64,000 nt of DNA from Alphaproteobacteria bacterium 40-19 (GTDB taxonomy: Bacteria > Pseudomonadota > Alphaproteobacteria > Holosporales > Holosporaceae): NCBI GenBank assembly GCA_001898075.1, contig MKSD01000001.1:62001-126000 (forward strand), written 5' to 3'. The notes beneath the pieces are model-generated. The model ran no database searches. It was not told where the DNA came from and was given only the letters and a program-made list of their open reading frames with translations. A program made the translations under genes and the position numbers. Positions 54,437 to 63,349 of the stretch are shown one piece after another; the stretch's first letter is position 1, and each line of letters starts with the position of its first letter.

Positions 54437-56545
54437 TTAACTAAGCTTGGTATTGGTTAAGCTAGGAGCGCAAGATGAGGCAAAGGAAGCAGCGTCAGGA
54501 ACACGGATACCCGCTTCGTCGAACTGTTGTTTCAAGATCTTGTTGAATTGGCGACGCACCATATCCTGAGTGTTGGCTTTTGTTCTAATTTTTGCTTGCA
54601 AAATGACAGAATAACTGGTCACTTCGTTAACGCCTCGGTACTCCATGCCCCCAACAATATTTCTGGCGGCTACTGTATTTTTTTTCAGCAGGGCAAATGA
54701 TTTTTCAATAATTTGGTGCACTTTTTCAATATCTGTGTCGTAAGGCACCGAAATATTCATTAAAACTGCAGAAAATGTTCGATTTTTATTGCCAATAATT
54801 GTAATGCTGCCGAAAGGAATGATAAAAAGTGTTCCGTTATCGCTTCGAATTTTTAATGTACGCATGGTAATTTCTTCTACCTTTCCGGCACGCTGGTCTA
54901 CTTCTACCTCATCGCCTACCATTAGATTATTTTCAAAGATGATAAAAAATCCTGTCAGAAAGTCACGAATAATGGACTGAACGCCAAATGTGATTCCAAG
55001 ACCAGCGACTCCGATACCGGTAACCCATCCAGCTATACTTCCCATGTCTGGGATAAATTGAGAAATAATTAAAATAGTAGCAGGGCCTCCTATTAGAATA
55101 GTCACAATAGTTCGGATCATGGCCAACATAGTTTTTAGACGGGTAAACAGGAAATTGTTTTCAGCCGAATCTGAAGAATAGCGCTCTTCGATCAGGTATT
55201 CTAAAAATTTATTCATCCCCCTTATGAGCAGAAAGGCACTGGTACCAATTAAAAGACAATTGAAACTTTTGGTAATCCACCAACTGGTTAACACAGTAAA
55301 CATCCAGCGGCTGATCGTGACTACAATATTTTCCCCACTGAATTGGTGAAAAAAATCTCCCCAAATAGAAAAAAAAATAATATAGACGCACAGCTTACCA
55401 AAAGTATATATCCAATTTTTATATTTAAAGGCCCAACGAAACGGAAGGAAATTTTTGCGATACTGCCAAACCAATCCAATATATAGTCTTTTAAAAACAT
55501 GCTGTAAGGGGCCTATGATAATCAGTCCAAAGCCTGTGATGGCGGTGGGAATAAAAAAAGTCATGAAAGATGTTTGAAAAAAGAACCACAACAGGAAAAA
55601 TCCTAAGCTTAACCATTTGCATAGTCTAACCCAACGTACCATCAAAACGGGCTTTTCAGCTTCTAAGAAAGCCCTTTGCAGTGCGGATAGTCCTTGCCAT
55701 AAACTCATCCCTATCAGAGCGACTAAAAAGTCGCTCAAAGCCATTTTTGAAAAGGGGTCAATAAAAGTGTATTCTAAGATTGCGAGCAAAATATGTTTTA
55801 AAAAATATAAAAAGAAAACGTTTTTTAACCAAAAGTCGCTTTTCCATGAAAGATTAGAATGAAAGACGCTTAATAGAAAAAAAATGCACCGCACACCCCA
55901 AAATCCTGCCCATAAAGAATAACAATAAAAAGGAATGAAGGGCCAATAAGTGGCTGGTAAGGGCTGGGCAATCAGAAGATTCTTTAAATATAAAAGGAGG
56001 TGAGATAAGTTGTAGGATAAAAATCCTGGAATGACTAAAAACCCGGTAATCCGAAGAAAAGAAGTGGCCAAAGATGCGTGAGGAGATTTTAAGAGTGCTG
56101 CTAAACGAACCTCTATCCAAGGGCGGCACAACCCTAGTAAAGACGCTGAGAGGGCTAATGTTGCCCCTAACACCATCAAATAAGTTTGAGCCCCTTCCTT
56201 CAGTTTTAAAAAGAAAACCCCTTGAAATAATCTTTCCACTCCCTTAAAAAATGTTTGCATGCGCAATTTCACATGCTGACTTAACGATTCGATTTGCTCC
56301 ATAAAGGAATCCGAGAAATTAGAAGCCTTTGTAGGGGCAGGAGGAGGGGATAAGTTCTGAAGATTTTTTGTGAGTTCCTCTAGTTTTTTCTGTGTTTTAG
56401 AAAGACCTTTGTTTAATTCTTGCACTTCTTTCAAAAGACGTTGAGTTTTTTTACTTTCTTCTTTTTTTGCAGTTGCAGGTTCATCTGCCCAGATGAATGA
56501 TTGAAGAGAACCCAGAATAAGCCAAAATACCCAAAGGAAGCGCAT
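54437..56545 (-). CDS. MscS-family mechanosensitive channel, large form
   Basis: Inner-membrane channel of the MscK/MscM-like large type. ATG 56545 gives a Sec signal peptide (MRFLWVFWLILGSLQSFIWA); the frame is open to 56623. A periplasmic coiled coil follows (LLKEVQELNKGLSKTQKKLEEL), then about ten membrane segments. The conserved MscS core comes at the end: TM3 GWVTGIGVAGLGITFGVQSI, FLTGFFIIFENNLMVGDEVEV, then the beta domain VEEITMRTLKIRSDNGTLFIIP and the alpha/beta C-terminal vestibule. Opens under membrane tension to release solutes. Divergent from rplM. Confidence 0.9.
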   Translation of the reverse strand: MRFLWVFWLILGSLQSFIWADEPATAKKEESKKTQRLLKEVQELNKGLSKTQKKLEELTKNLQNLSPPPAPTKASNFSDSFMEQIESLSQHVKLRMQTFFKGVERLFQGVFFLKLKEGAQTYLMVLGATLALSASLLGLCRPWIEVRLAALLKSPHASLATSFLRITGFLVIPGFLSYNLSHLLLYLKNLLIAQPLPATYWPFIPFYCYSLWAGFWGVRCIFFLLSVFHSNLSWKSDFWLKNVFFLYFLKHILLAILEYTFIDPFSKMALSDFLVALIGMSLWQGLSALQRAFLEAEKPVLMVRWVRLCKWLSLGFFLLWFFFQTSFMTFFIPTAITGFGLIIIGPLQHVFKRLYIGLVWQYRKNFLPFRWAFKYKNWIYTFGKLCVYIIFFSIWGDFFHQFSGENIVVTISRWMFTVLTSWWITKSFNCLLIGTSAFLLIRGMNKFLEYLIEERYSSDSAENNFLFTRLKTMLAMIRTIVTILIGGPATILIISQFIPDMGSIAGWVTGIGVAGLGITFGVQSIIRDFLTGFFIIFENNLMVGDEVEVDQRAGKVEEITMRTLKIRSDNGTLFIIPFGSITIIGNKNRTFSAVLMNISVPYDTDIEKVHQIIEKSFALLKKNTVAARNIVGGMEYRGVNEVTSYSVILQAKIRTKANTQDMVRRQFNKILKQQFDEAGIRVPDAASFASSCAPSLTNTKLS

Positions 56546-56729
56546 ATTTTGAATACACTTTACCCACAATTTAACCATCTGCGACAATATACGCCCACGT
56601 AAGGATATTAACACCTCGGCCATAATAACATAGTCTTAGGGAAAGTGTATAGAAAATTTAGGTGGTAGAAAGACTTGACTTTTTTTGTAGGTTAGGGAAA
56701 AATAAGGGAGTTCGTTTAAGGGTTATAAA

Positions 56730-57215
56730 ATGAAAACCTTTAGCTTGAAAGCTGGGAATATAGAAAAACGTTGGTACGTAGTAGACGTTGAAGGCGTTGT
56801 TTTGGGGAGAGTAGCTAGTTTAGTAGCTAAAATTTTGAAGGGAAAACACAAACCTTCATTCACACCTCACTTGGATGCAGGAGACCGTGTGGTTGTCGTT
56901 AATGCAGCGAAAGTGCGTCTTACAGGCGATAAAAGAGAGGATAAGATTTACTATTGGCATACGGGACATCCTGGAGGGATTAAATCTCGTACGGCAAGAC
57001 AAATTTTAGATGGTCGCTTTCCTGAGCGTGTTTTTGAAAAAGCTGTTGAAAGGATGTTAGGTCGCAATACTCCCATGAGGCGTCAGCGCATGAAAAGTTT
57101 GTTTATCTATGGAGGGGCAGAGCACGTGCATCAAGCTCAGAGTCCTGAGGTTTTGGATGTACGGTCTTGGAATGTAAAAAATTCCCTGCCTATTGAAAGT
57201 AAAAGGAGAGGTTAA
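56730..57215 (+). CDS. rplM: 50S ribosomal protein L13
   Basis: 161 residues; matches L13 with [43 protein letters not shown] and [19 protein letters not shown]. About 18 residues longer than E. coli L13 through a C-terminal tail. Overlaps rpsI by one base (TAATG). A TTGACT box at 56675-56680 may be the -35 of its promoter, with an A-rich -10 (AAAAAT, 56698-56703). First gene of a four-gene ribosomal protein cluster. Confidence 0.97.
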   Translation: MKTFSLKAGNIEKRWYVVDVEGVVLGRVASLVAKILKGKHKPSFTPHLDAGDRVVVVNAAKVRLTGDKREDKIYYWHTGHPGGIKSRTARQILDGRFPERVFEKAVERMLGRNTPMRRQRMKSLFIYGGAEHVHQAQSPEVLDVRSWNVKNSLPIESKRRG

Positions 57216-57685
57216 TGGAAGGAAACACGTTATCATCTTTGCGTGATGTAAAGACAGCGTTAGAGTCTCAAGAGCCAGAACGGAATTATAAAGATTCCAG
57301 AGGACGTGTTTATGCAACAGGTCGTCGTAAGACTGCTGTGGCACGGGTGTGGTTGTTTCCAGGTCCGGGAGCTATCCGAGTTAACGGAAAAAAGCTGGAT
57401 GATTACTTTGTAGGTGAAACTCTAAGAGGGGTCATATCTTTTCCCCTTGAAAAAATGGACCGGTCCCAGCAATATAGTGTGGAGTGTACCGTAAAAGGTG
57501 GTGGGCTTTCTGGACAGGCTGGCGCTGTGCGTCACGGTATCAGTCGGGCTTTGTGTCGCTGCGAAGGGGACCTGCGAGGGAACGTTAAGCAACTTGGTCT
57601 TTTAACCCGTGACGACCGTAAGGTAGAGCGAAAAAAGCCAGGACGTAAGAAAGCTCGTCGTAAATTTCAATTTTCTAAGCGTTAG
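57215..57685 (+). CDS. rpsI: 30S ribosomal protein S9
   Basis: 156 residues with a family-specific N-terminal extension of about 25 residues. The core is [30 protein letters not shown] and [19 protein letters not shown]. The C-terminal basic tail ([18 protein letters not shown]) reaches the P-site tRNA. Standard pair with rplM; unusually followed 12 bases later by rpsL. Confidence 0.97.
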   Translation: MEGNTLSSLRDVKTALESQEPERNYKDSRGRVYATGRRKTAVARVWLFPGPGAIRVNGKKLDDYFVGETLRGVISFPLEKMDRSQQYSVECTVKGGGLSGQAGAVRHGISRALCRCEGDLRGNVKQLGLLTRDDRKVERKKPGRKKARRKFQFSKR

Positions 57686-57697
57686 AGGTTTAAGGAT

Positions 57698-58069
57698 ATG
57701 CCAACAATTAATCAACTGGTTCGTGGAGCGCGCCAAGATCCGGCAAGGCGCAAGAAAGCTCCTGCGTTGGAATCAGCTCCTCAGAAACGAGGAATTTGTC
57801 TGAGGGTTTATACTCAGACACCTAAGAAGCCAAACTCCGCTTTAAGAAAAGTGGCTCGTATTCGTTTGTGTAATGGGTATGAGATTACAGGATATATCGG
57901 AGGCGAAGGACATAACTTGCAGGAACACTCTGTAGTGTTGGTATGCGGAGGAGCTCCTGCGGACTTGCCGGGTGTCGGTTATCGTGTCGTCAGAGGAGCT
58001 TTAGATACAAAAGGTGTTAAAGATCGGCGCAGAGGTCGTTCTAAATACGGTGTTAAAAAGCCAAAGTAA
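57698..58069 (+). CDS. rpsL: 30S ribosomal protein S12, altered decoding-site loop
   Basis: 123 residues, same length as E. coli S12 (124). [11 protein letters not shown] (Lys43/44) and [12 protein letters not shown] are normal. The loop that is normally GGRVKDLPGVRYH reads [13 protein letters not shown], so residues 86-88 are Ala-Pro-Ala instead of Arg-Val-Lys, and Arg94 is Gly. Lys88 (E. coli numbering) is a known streptomycin-resistance position. Asp89 and Pro91 remain. Placed after rpsI, not in a str operon with fusA. Confidence 0.97.
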   Translation: MPTINQLVRGARQDPARRKKAPALESAPQKRGICLRVYTQTPKKPNSALRKVARIRLCNGYEITGYIGGEGHNLQEHSVVLVCGGAPADLPGVGYRVVRGALDTKGVKDRRRGRSKYGVKKPK

Positions 58070-58080
58070 AGGAGTAGTTT

Positions 58081-58548
58081 ATGCCACGTCGTCGTCGCCC
58101 TGAAAAACGGGTTATTTCTCCAGATATCAGGTATGGAGATGCAGTTATTTCTAAATTTATTAATAACCTGATGTGGGAAGGAAAGAAGCTGGTGGCTTCT
58201 TCTATTTTTTATGATTCCTTGGAATCTGTGTCTACGAAGCTTGGTCGAGAACCAGTAGAACTTTTTCACGCTGCATTAGCTAACGTGAAGCCTGCTGTTG
58301 AAGTTCGGTCTCGTCGCGTTGGGGGTGCCACATATCAAGTACCTATTCCTGTTTCTCCTCATCGAGCTTTGATATTGGCGATTCGTTGGATGATCACGGC
58401 TTCTCGTGGTCGTCCCGAAAAAACAATGGTAGAGCGTTTGTCCGGAGAAATCCGAAATGCCGTGGAGGGAGTTGGAGCTGCAGTAAAAAAGCGTACCGAT
58501 GTTCATCGTATGGCAGAAGCTAACAAGGCATTTTCTCACTATCGTTAA
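58081..58548 (+). CDS. rpsG: 30S ribosomal protein S7
   Basis: 155 residues, normal for the bacterial protein (156). The N terminus [10 protein letters not shown] is followed by [19 protein letters not shown]. Core motifs are [33 protein letters not shown] and [17 protein letters not shown]. It nucleates assembly of the 30S head. Last gene of the cluster; fusA and tuf, which usually follow, are absent and a terminator stands directly after. Confidence 0.98.
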   Translation: MPRRRRPEKRVISPDIRYGDAVISKFINNLMWEGKKLVASSIFYDSLESVSTKLGREPVELFHAALANVKPAVEVRSRRVGGATYQVPIPVSPHRALILAIRWMITASRGRPEKTMVERLSGEIRNAVEGVGAAVKKRTDVHRMAEANKAFSHYR

Positions 58549-58568
58549 GTATTTTTCGATAAAAAAGG

Positions 58569-58591
58569 GCTCCTTCGGGAGCTTTTTTTTT
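58569..58591 (+). terminator. Intrinsic terminator after rpsG
   Basis: GCTCC (58569-58573), a TTCG tetraloop and GGAGC (58578-58582) followed by nine T. Very strong terminator, confirming that the ribosomal cluster ends at rpsG. Confidence 0.92.
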
Positions 58592-59677
58592 GAAAATTAT
58601 TCACTTCAAGGTGGAAAAAATTGTTGCAATATTTGCTTATCTTAAAAAAGTCGGCTCCTTAGAAGTGAATTTTTTATGAGTATTGGATTTTCTGTTTGGT
58701 ATTTTTTGTTATCTTCGTTAAAGCGTAACTCAACTTTTTGGTGAATCAAAATGAGTATTTTTGATCAGTAGATTCTTATAATTAACTTAATCTGTAAACT
58801 ATACTTTTTTTAAGATTTGTTTCAGTTTTTGTTCAAAACAGTATTTAAGAAAAGTATTCTTTTTAGAAAGAAGGGGTCTTCTTTGTAAAACGGGAGTGTT
58901 GTATCGTGTTTTACTAAGTGCATCGCATTTTATCTGCATTATAAGGAACCACCTTTTTCAAGAGATAAGGGTTAGAGTTAATAAAAAAATTAAGTTGTGA
59001 TCATACCCAGTTTCTATAAATGTGTAAAATTATTTAAAATTTTTTAATATCCCTTAATGGGTATAGATTGCCTAGAGAAGGCTTCTATTGAGTGCTTTAA
59101 AATTCTTATGAGTGTGCTCTTTTTGGCGCAAAAAAACTAAATTGTTCTTTTGAAGCTCTGAAAATACCGTGATTTTCATGGGGTAAAGTGTATGACAAAT
59201 TCGTCTTGTATAAAATAAGGGGCTAGGGTGCTTTTTTCTAGGGAACCCAGTTTTTTCTACGTTACTGTGTTATAGATTATAAATTGATCCTCAGAAAGGA
59301 AGGCAGCGTATCTATCAAAAGAGACAAGCATTTGTAACTTAACAGTAGATTTTTTGGCTCTTCTTCTGTATTTTGGAAAGAAACTGTATATTTTATATAA
59401 AGCTTTTTAAGCGGAAATTCATTGAGTTCGTCTTTATTGTAAGTCTACAAAATTTTTCAAAAAATACTTTGTTTTTTGTCGGTAGTTGTTGTGAAAATCC
59501 TTTCACATTAATAGAAATCAGCTCTAGAATGGTTATTAGTGCCGTGTACATTTTCCTTTCTGTTAGAATTTTTAATATATTTTTTATATCCCAAAAATTT
59601 GGTAACTTATAAAATGTGATTCCTTTGCGGGCGGCATTGACAATCTAAAGCAGTTCTTATATTATTAAACTTGAGTA
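58592..59677. other. Long AT-rich region without recognisable gene
   Basis: About 1.1 kb between the ribosomal cluster and tRNA-Pro. Stops are frequent in all frames; the longest frame (59373-59612) has no start signal or coding character. I could not identify tmRNA, RNase P RNA, SRP RNA or 6S RNA here. It may contain decayed genes or an unrecognised RNA. The unusual length for this gene-dense window is itself notable. Confidence 0.5.
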
Positions 59678-59751
59678 CGGGGCGTGGCGCAGCCTGGTAG
59701 CGCGTCTGCTTTGGGAGCAGAATGTCGGAGGTTCAAATCCTTTCGCCCCGA
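59678..59751 (+). tRNA. tRNA-Pro (anticodon UGG)
   Basis: Cloverleaf can be drawn. The acceptor CGGGGCG pairs with CGCCCCG, the D arm is GCGC-AGCCTGGTA-GCGC, the anticodon stem is TCTGC/GCAGA with loop TTTGGGA giving TGG, and the T arm is GGAGG-TTCAAAT-CCTTT with two G-U pairs. Discriminator A. The 3' CCA is not encoded (next bases are TCA). Confidence 0.93.
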
Positions 59752-59757
59752 TCAGAA

Positions 59758-59832
59758 GGGCGATTAACTCAGCGGTAGAGTGTCTCGTTTACACCGAGAA
59801 GGCCGGCAGTTCGATCCTGTCATCGCCCACCA
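59758..59832 (+). tRNA. tRNA-Val (anticodon UAC)
   Basis: Acceptor GGGCGAT/ATCGCCC, D arm CTCA-GCGGTA-GAGT, anticodon stem TCTCG/CGAGA with loop TTTACAC giving TAC, and T arm GGCAG-TTCGATC-CTGTC. Discriminator A and an encoded CCA. Six bases after tRNA-Pro, so probably one transcript. Confidence 0.94.
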
Positions 59833-60168
59833 TCTGCTGGTTAAGAGCTTTTTTATACTCGTATTGTTAAAGGTATGTAGTAATTACTTTTAGCGGTTTA
59901 TAAGAAATAATATTTAGTTGCTATCATTTTTAATGGGGTTAGCGTGCAAGCAGTTTTAAAGACCTCTTCGTATTTTTTAGCAATTTATTCATTTTAAGCT
60001 AGCGTTGGGTGTTTTTTGTATTTTATTTTAAGATCTCGTAGTACTTGTAAAATTCCAGTTCGTGTATCGGGTAGGTAGTATTTTTATATATACCCTCTCT
60101 GTCTTCAAACACTAGAAAGCTTTATAAGAATTTAGAAGTTGGTAAGATGTTTTTGCCAAAACGCGCTT
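59833..60168. other. Intergenic region, nothing recognised
   Basis: About 335 bases after tRNA-Val. AT-rich, no frame with coding character and no clear hairpin terminator. It ends at the stop of the broken reductase-like gene on the minus strand. Confidence 0.45.
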
Positions 60169-60697
60169 TTAGCATTCTCTTTTTTTATAAAATTTTTGAA
60201 TCATGCCATCCATTAATAGCGTGTCTTTCACGAATTCAAAATGATTAAAATTTAATCCCAAAGAAATACCCTGTCCAAGTTTTTGAGGAGGTATTGTTAA
60301 AATAACTTCGTCAATTAAATTTTTTTTTCAAAACTTTGTGCCAAGCGTGCTCCGCCCAGAAGCCATATGTCTTTTTGAGATTGATTTGCTTTTATCTTCA
60401 AAATAACTTCAAAAGGGCTATCTTGAGTTGCTGTAATATGTGTTTTTCCTGACTCAAATGCTTGAGATGCGAACACATAAGTTTGTTTATCAGGCCACGC
60501 CCAATTACCAAAGCTTATAATTTGTTTATAACTTGTGTTTCCCATTAAAATGCTATCAATACGGGATAAAAGCTTTTTGTAACCTACTGCTTCTAGTTCT
60601 GTATCATTTTTGGGTTGAGGAACCAATCAACATCGCCACTTTTATCAGCGATAAAGCCATCTTGAGAGGGTGCGATGAAAAATATAATTTTTCTCAT
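60169..60697 (-). pseudogene. Dihydrofolate reductase/RibD_C-family protein, two frameshifts
   Basis: ATG 60697 begins MRKIIFFIAPSQDGFIADKSGDVDW, the typical start of the RibD_C/dihydrofolate-reductase-like family. The frame then shifts: one TTGG unit appears missing at about 60624-60630, since restoring it gives DVDWLVPQPKND. The middle part is fine (GYKKLLSRIDSILMGNTSY, IWLLGGARLAQSF). A run of nine T on the plus strand (60320-60328) causes a second shift, after which NLIDEVILTIPPQKLGQG ... KFYKKREC runs to TAA 60169. Reconstructed about 177 residues, normal for the family, which comprises uncharacterised reductases. Confidence 0.7.
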
Positions 60698-60859
60698 TCT
60701 TTTTCTTTGCTTAATAACCTCAAATCACAAGATACCTTACTTTCTCTGGTTTGAGTAGTAGATGAGCTCAATACTTTGGCAACGTTTTAACATAAGCATG
60801 CAAAAAATTTTCTTTATATTTTTTTAAAATTCGGGCAAGTTTTTATGATTTGTAAGATG

Positions 60860-62011
60860 TTATCCCGTTAAAATGACGTTGCTTTCAGGGCTCCAAGATA
60901 AAGAAACCGCATCTTCCCAAGTAATGGGGCGCTCGGCTAAGCGAGTGAGGTTAGGGCGGGTGGCAATAATATTTTTTCCTGAAAATGTTTTGACGTGGTA
61001 GATGGAAACGTCGCCTAAATAGGCAATATCTTTGACGACTCCTTGAGCAATGTTAAAAGTTTTATCCGAATTCTCTTGGGATAAAATAATCTTTTCCGGA
61101 CGAACCATGACATGGACTTCTGCCCCCACGGGGACACTGGCGGAATAAGATACTTCTAATTCCCGATCCAGTTCCGAGGCATAAACATAGATATAATCAG
61201 CCTCTTCGCGGGTGACGTGTCCCTTAAAAATATTGGCGTTACCGATGAATTGGGCAACGTATAAAGAGTTAGGGTATTCATAGATCTCACCCGGTGTTCC
61301 CAGCTGACGCATTTGGCCTTTTTCCATGACTCCGATGCGAGAAGACATAGTCATGGCTTCTTCTTGGTCATGTGTCACCATCACAAATGTGACCTCCAGC
61401 TGTTCTTGAATGTTTACCAGTTCGAACTGAGTGCGTTCCCTAAGATTTTTATCCAAAGCCCCTAAGGGTTCATCCAGCAAAAGTAACTTGGGTTGGACTG
61501 CCAAAGAGCGGGCTAATGCCACGCGCTGTTTTTGCCCTCCTGAAAGTTGTGCGGGATAGCGTTGACTAAAGTCTTCCAGATGAACCAGTTCCAGCATTTC
61601 TTGAACACGCTCTTTAATTTTTTTAGAAGACATTTTACTTTGTCTTAGCCCAAAAGCGATATTGTTAAAGACGGTCATATGGGGAAAAAGAGCGTAAGAC
61701 TGAAACATCATATTGACAGGAAGGTCATAGAGCTGACTTTTTGATACATCGACATCATCAATAAAAATACGTCCACTGGAAGGTTTTTCAAATCCTGCTA
61801 AAAGACGCAATAAGGTTGTTTTTCCACAACCAGATCCTCCCAGCAGAGAAAAAAATTCTTGTTTGTGGATTTCTAAATTGATGTTATGAAGCGCCATTAC
61901 TGATCCATAATACTTGGATATATTTTCAAGACGAACCAAAGGCCGCTCGTTACGCCTTTTCCAGGCAGACAGTGATAAGCTTTCTTTTAAATGCTGCTCC
62001 AAATCAATCAC
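60860..62011 (-). CDS. potA: Spermidine/putrescine-type ABC transporter ATPase (PotA/PotG)
   Basis: 383 residues. ABC domain with Walker A GGSGCGKTTLLR, MMFQSYALFPHMTVFNNIAFGL, signature LSGGQKQRVALARS, Walker B LLLLDEPLGALD and VTHDQEEAMTM. A C-terminal TOBE regulatory domain follows (EVHVMVRPEKIIL ... GVVKDIAYLGDVSIYHV). Family members import polyamines; other CUT1/iron substrates are possible. No potB, potC or potD lies next to it in the window; the 3' side is occupied by the broken reductase gene. tRNA-Leu lies immediately upstream. Confidence 0.87.
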   Translation of the reverse strand: MIDLEQHLKESLSLSAWKRRNERPLVRLENISKYYGSVMALHNINLEIHKQEFFSLLGGSGCGKTTLLRLLAGFEKPSSGRIFIDDVDVSKSQLYDLPVNMMFQSYALFPHMTVFNNIAFGLRQSKMSSKKIKERVQEMLELVHLEDFSQRYPAQLSGGQKQRVALARSLAVQPKLLLLDEPLGALDKNLRERTQFELVNIQEQLEVTFVMVTHDQEEAMTMSSRIGVMEKGQMRQLGTPGEIYEYPNSLYVAQFIGNANIFKGHVTREEADYIYVYASELDRELEVSYSASVPVGAEVHVMVRPEKIILSQENSDKTFNIAQGVVKDIAYLGDVSIYHVKTFSGKNIIATRPNLTRLAERPITWEDAVSLSWSPESNVILTG

Positions 62012-62020
62012 CTACTTAAA

Positions 62021-62102
62021 TGCCCGCTGCCAGACTTGAACTGGCATGATTAAAAATCGGCAGATTTTAAGTCTGCTGCGTCTACCGTTTCGCCAAGCGG
62101 GC
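62021..62102 (-). tRNA. tRNA-Leu (anticodon UAA)
   Basis: Minus strand. Acceptor GCCCGCT/AGCGGGC, D-loop GGCGAAACGGTAGACGC, anticodon stem GCAGA/TCTGC with loop CTTAAAA giving TAA. A long variable arm (class II tRNA) and T arm GCCAG-TTCAAGT-CTGGC follow. Discriminator A, no encoded CCA. Lies 10 bases upstream of potA on the same strand. Confidence 0.95.
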
Positions 62103-62392
62103 CTAGGGGCCATGATACCAAATCTTTTCTAAATCTGCAAGAGGAGTTGTCTCTATTTTAACATTAATTGTTGCCCCCGGGGCAGATCGCATACTGGGAG
62201 TGAGAGTACGAGGTTAAAAATAATTTTGTGTACATTTTCCTAGATTTCAGCTTTTTAGCCTAAGTACAGTAGAATAAGGAAAATACAGTAGATTTTTTTT
62301 CAATAAGTCAAATGATGATAGCATAAGAGTTTTAACTTTACAAAAAAGTGTTTTTGCGCCAGAATAGTAGGGAGTTTTTTGCCTGCAGTTTG

Positions 62393-62698
62393 ATGCGTCT
62401 TTTGCTTCTTGCTTTCCACATTGTTGTGACTTTAATTTTAATCGGGGTTATTCTCTTCCAAAAAGGGGAAAATGTAAGCTCTGAGTCGATTAAGTCCTTT
62501 GTACCCAGAACAGGAAACAGTCTTTTGACGCGTATTACAGCAGTGACGGCGTTTTTCTTTATGGCGGATTGTGTGTTAATTGCAATTTTGATTCGTGATG
62601 AAGCTTTGATCCGCGCCAAAAATAAACCCGGGCCTATTCAGTCTGCCAGTACTCCTCCGGTATCTTTACCTCCTACCAACATAGTTCCTGAAAAGTAA
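62393..62698 (+). CDS. secG: Preprotein translocase subunit SecG
   Basis: Small SecYEG component assisting protein export. From ATG 62393 (MRLLLLAFHIVVTLILIGVI) the product has 101 residues with two membrane segments. Family features between them are VILFQKGENVSSE and RTGNSLLTRITAVTAFFFM. The hydrophilic Pro/Ser tail is typical of alphaproteobacterial SecG. The stop overlaps the tsaE start (TAATG). Usual neighbour pyrG is absent. Export capacity matters here given the many Sec-signal proteins. Confidence 0.88.
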   Translation: MRLLLLAFHIVVTLILIGVILFQKGENVSSESIKSFVPRTGNSLLTRITAVTAFFFMADCVLIAILIRDEALIRAKNKPGPIQSASTPPVSLPPTNIVPEK

Positions 62699-63129
62699 TG
62701 AATGCGCACCAGATTCTTTCTTTAGAGAATGTCGGTGCTTTTGCTGCAGAACTAGCTTTGGAACTACGCCCAGGCCTTCCTATTTTGTTGTCTGGTGAGG
62801 TAGGGGCAGGCAAGAGTACCTTAGCCCGCTTTGTGGTCTGGGAGTTTATGGGACAAGTTTTAACAGTACCCAGCCCAACTTTTCCTTTAATGATTCCTTA
62901 TGACGGCATTAAAGGGCGGCTGTGGCATATGGACCTGTACCGTTTAAAAGACACACCTTCCAGGTTGCATGAGTTAAATATACCGGAATGTTTGAAAAAT
63001 GATTTTTGTTTGATTGAATGGCCTTGCTTTTTAGGTTCTTTGCGCCCTGCGGCTTATATCGCAATCAACCTAGAGGAAGCAGAGAATGACAAGCAAAGGC
63101 AGGTACACTGTCAAAGGGTTGGTTTTTGA
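62698..63129 (+). CDS. tsaE: tRNA threonylcarbamoyladenosine biosynthesis ATPase TsaE
   Basis: Makes t6A at position 37 of ANN-decoding tRNAs together with TsaB, TsaC and TsaD. The 143 residues contain Walker A SGEVGAGKSTLARF, the switch VPSPTFPL (usually SPTF), HMDLYRLKD and the second acidic motif LIEWP. One-base overlap with secG implies translational coupling. Normal length. Confidence 0.92.
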   Translation: MNAHQILSLENVGAFAAELALELRPGLPILLSGEVGAGKSTLARFVVWEFMGQVLTVPSPTFPLMIPYDGIKGRLWHMDLYRLKDTPSRLHELNIPECLKNDFCLIEWPCFLGSLRPAAYIAINLEEAENDKQRQVHCQRVGF

Positions 63130-63315
63130 TGGGAGATTTTGATATTTATCATGTATGAAGAAAAATTTGTGATGTTCAGTTAGTTTTAGTTAAAGCGTTT
63201 TTAAAACTTTAAAATAAAAAAATTGTTCAGATTTTATTGAGTGACAAAGTATTGAAAAAAGTGTTTAACTTTTAATTAAAAAAAAGTATTAAAAATTATT
63301 GATCTTATTTTTTTG

Positions 63316-63321
63316 TATAAT
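63316..63321 (+). promoter_or_regulatory. Possible -10 element before the 63350 gene
   Basis: TATAAT in an otherwise A/T-rich leader about 30 bases before the ATG of the partial secreted protein. No convincing -35 partner at 16-18 bases. Confidence 0.4.
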
Positions 63322-63349
63322 GGGGAGTATCTTATATTTTAATTCAATT

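Noticed and set aside
59373-59612. 79-codon plus-strand frame as a gene
   Set aside because: No ribosome-binding site, no relatives recognised, composition like the surrounding non-coding AT-rich DNA.
60533-60754. 73-codon plus-strand frame
   Set aside because: Antisense to the recognisable reductase-family pseudogene.
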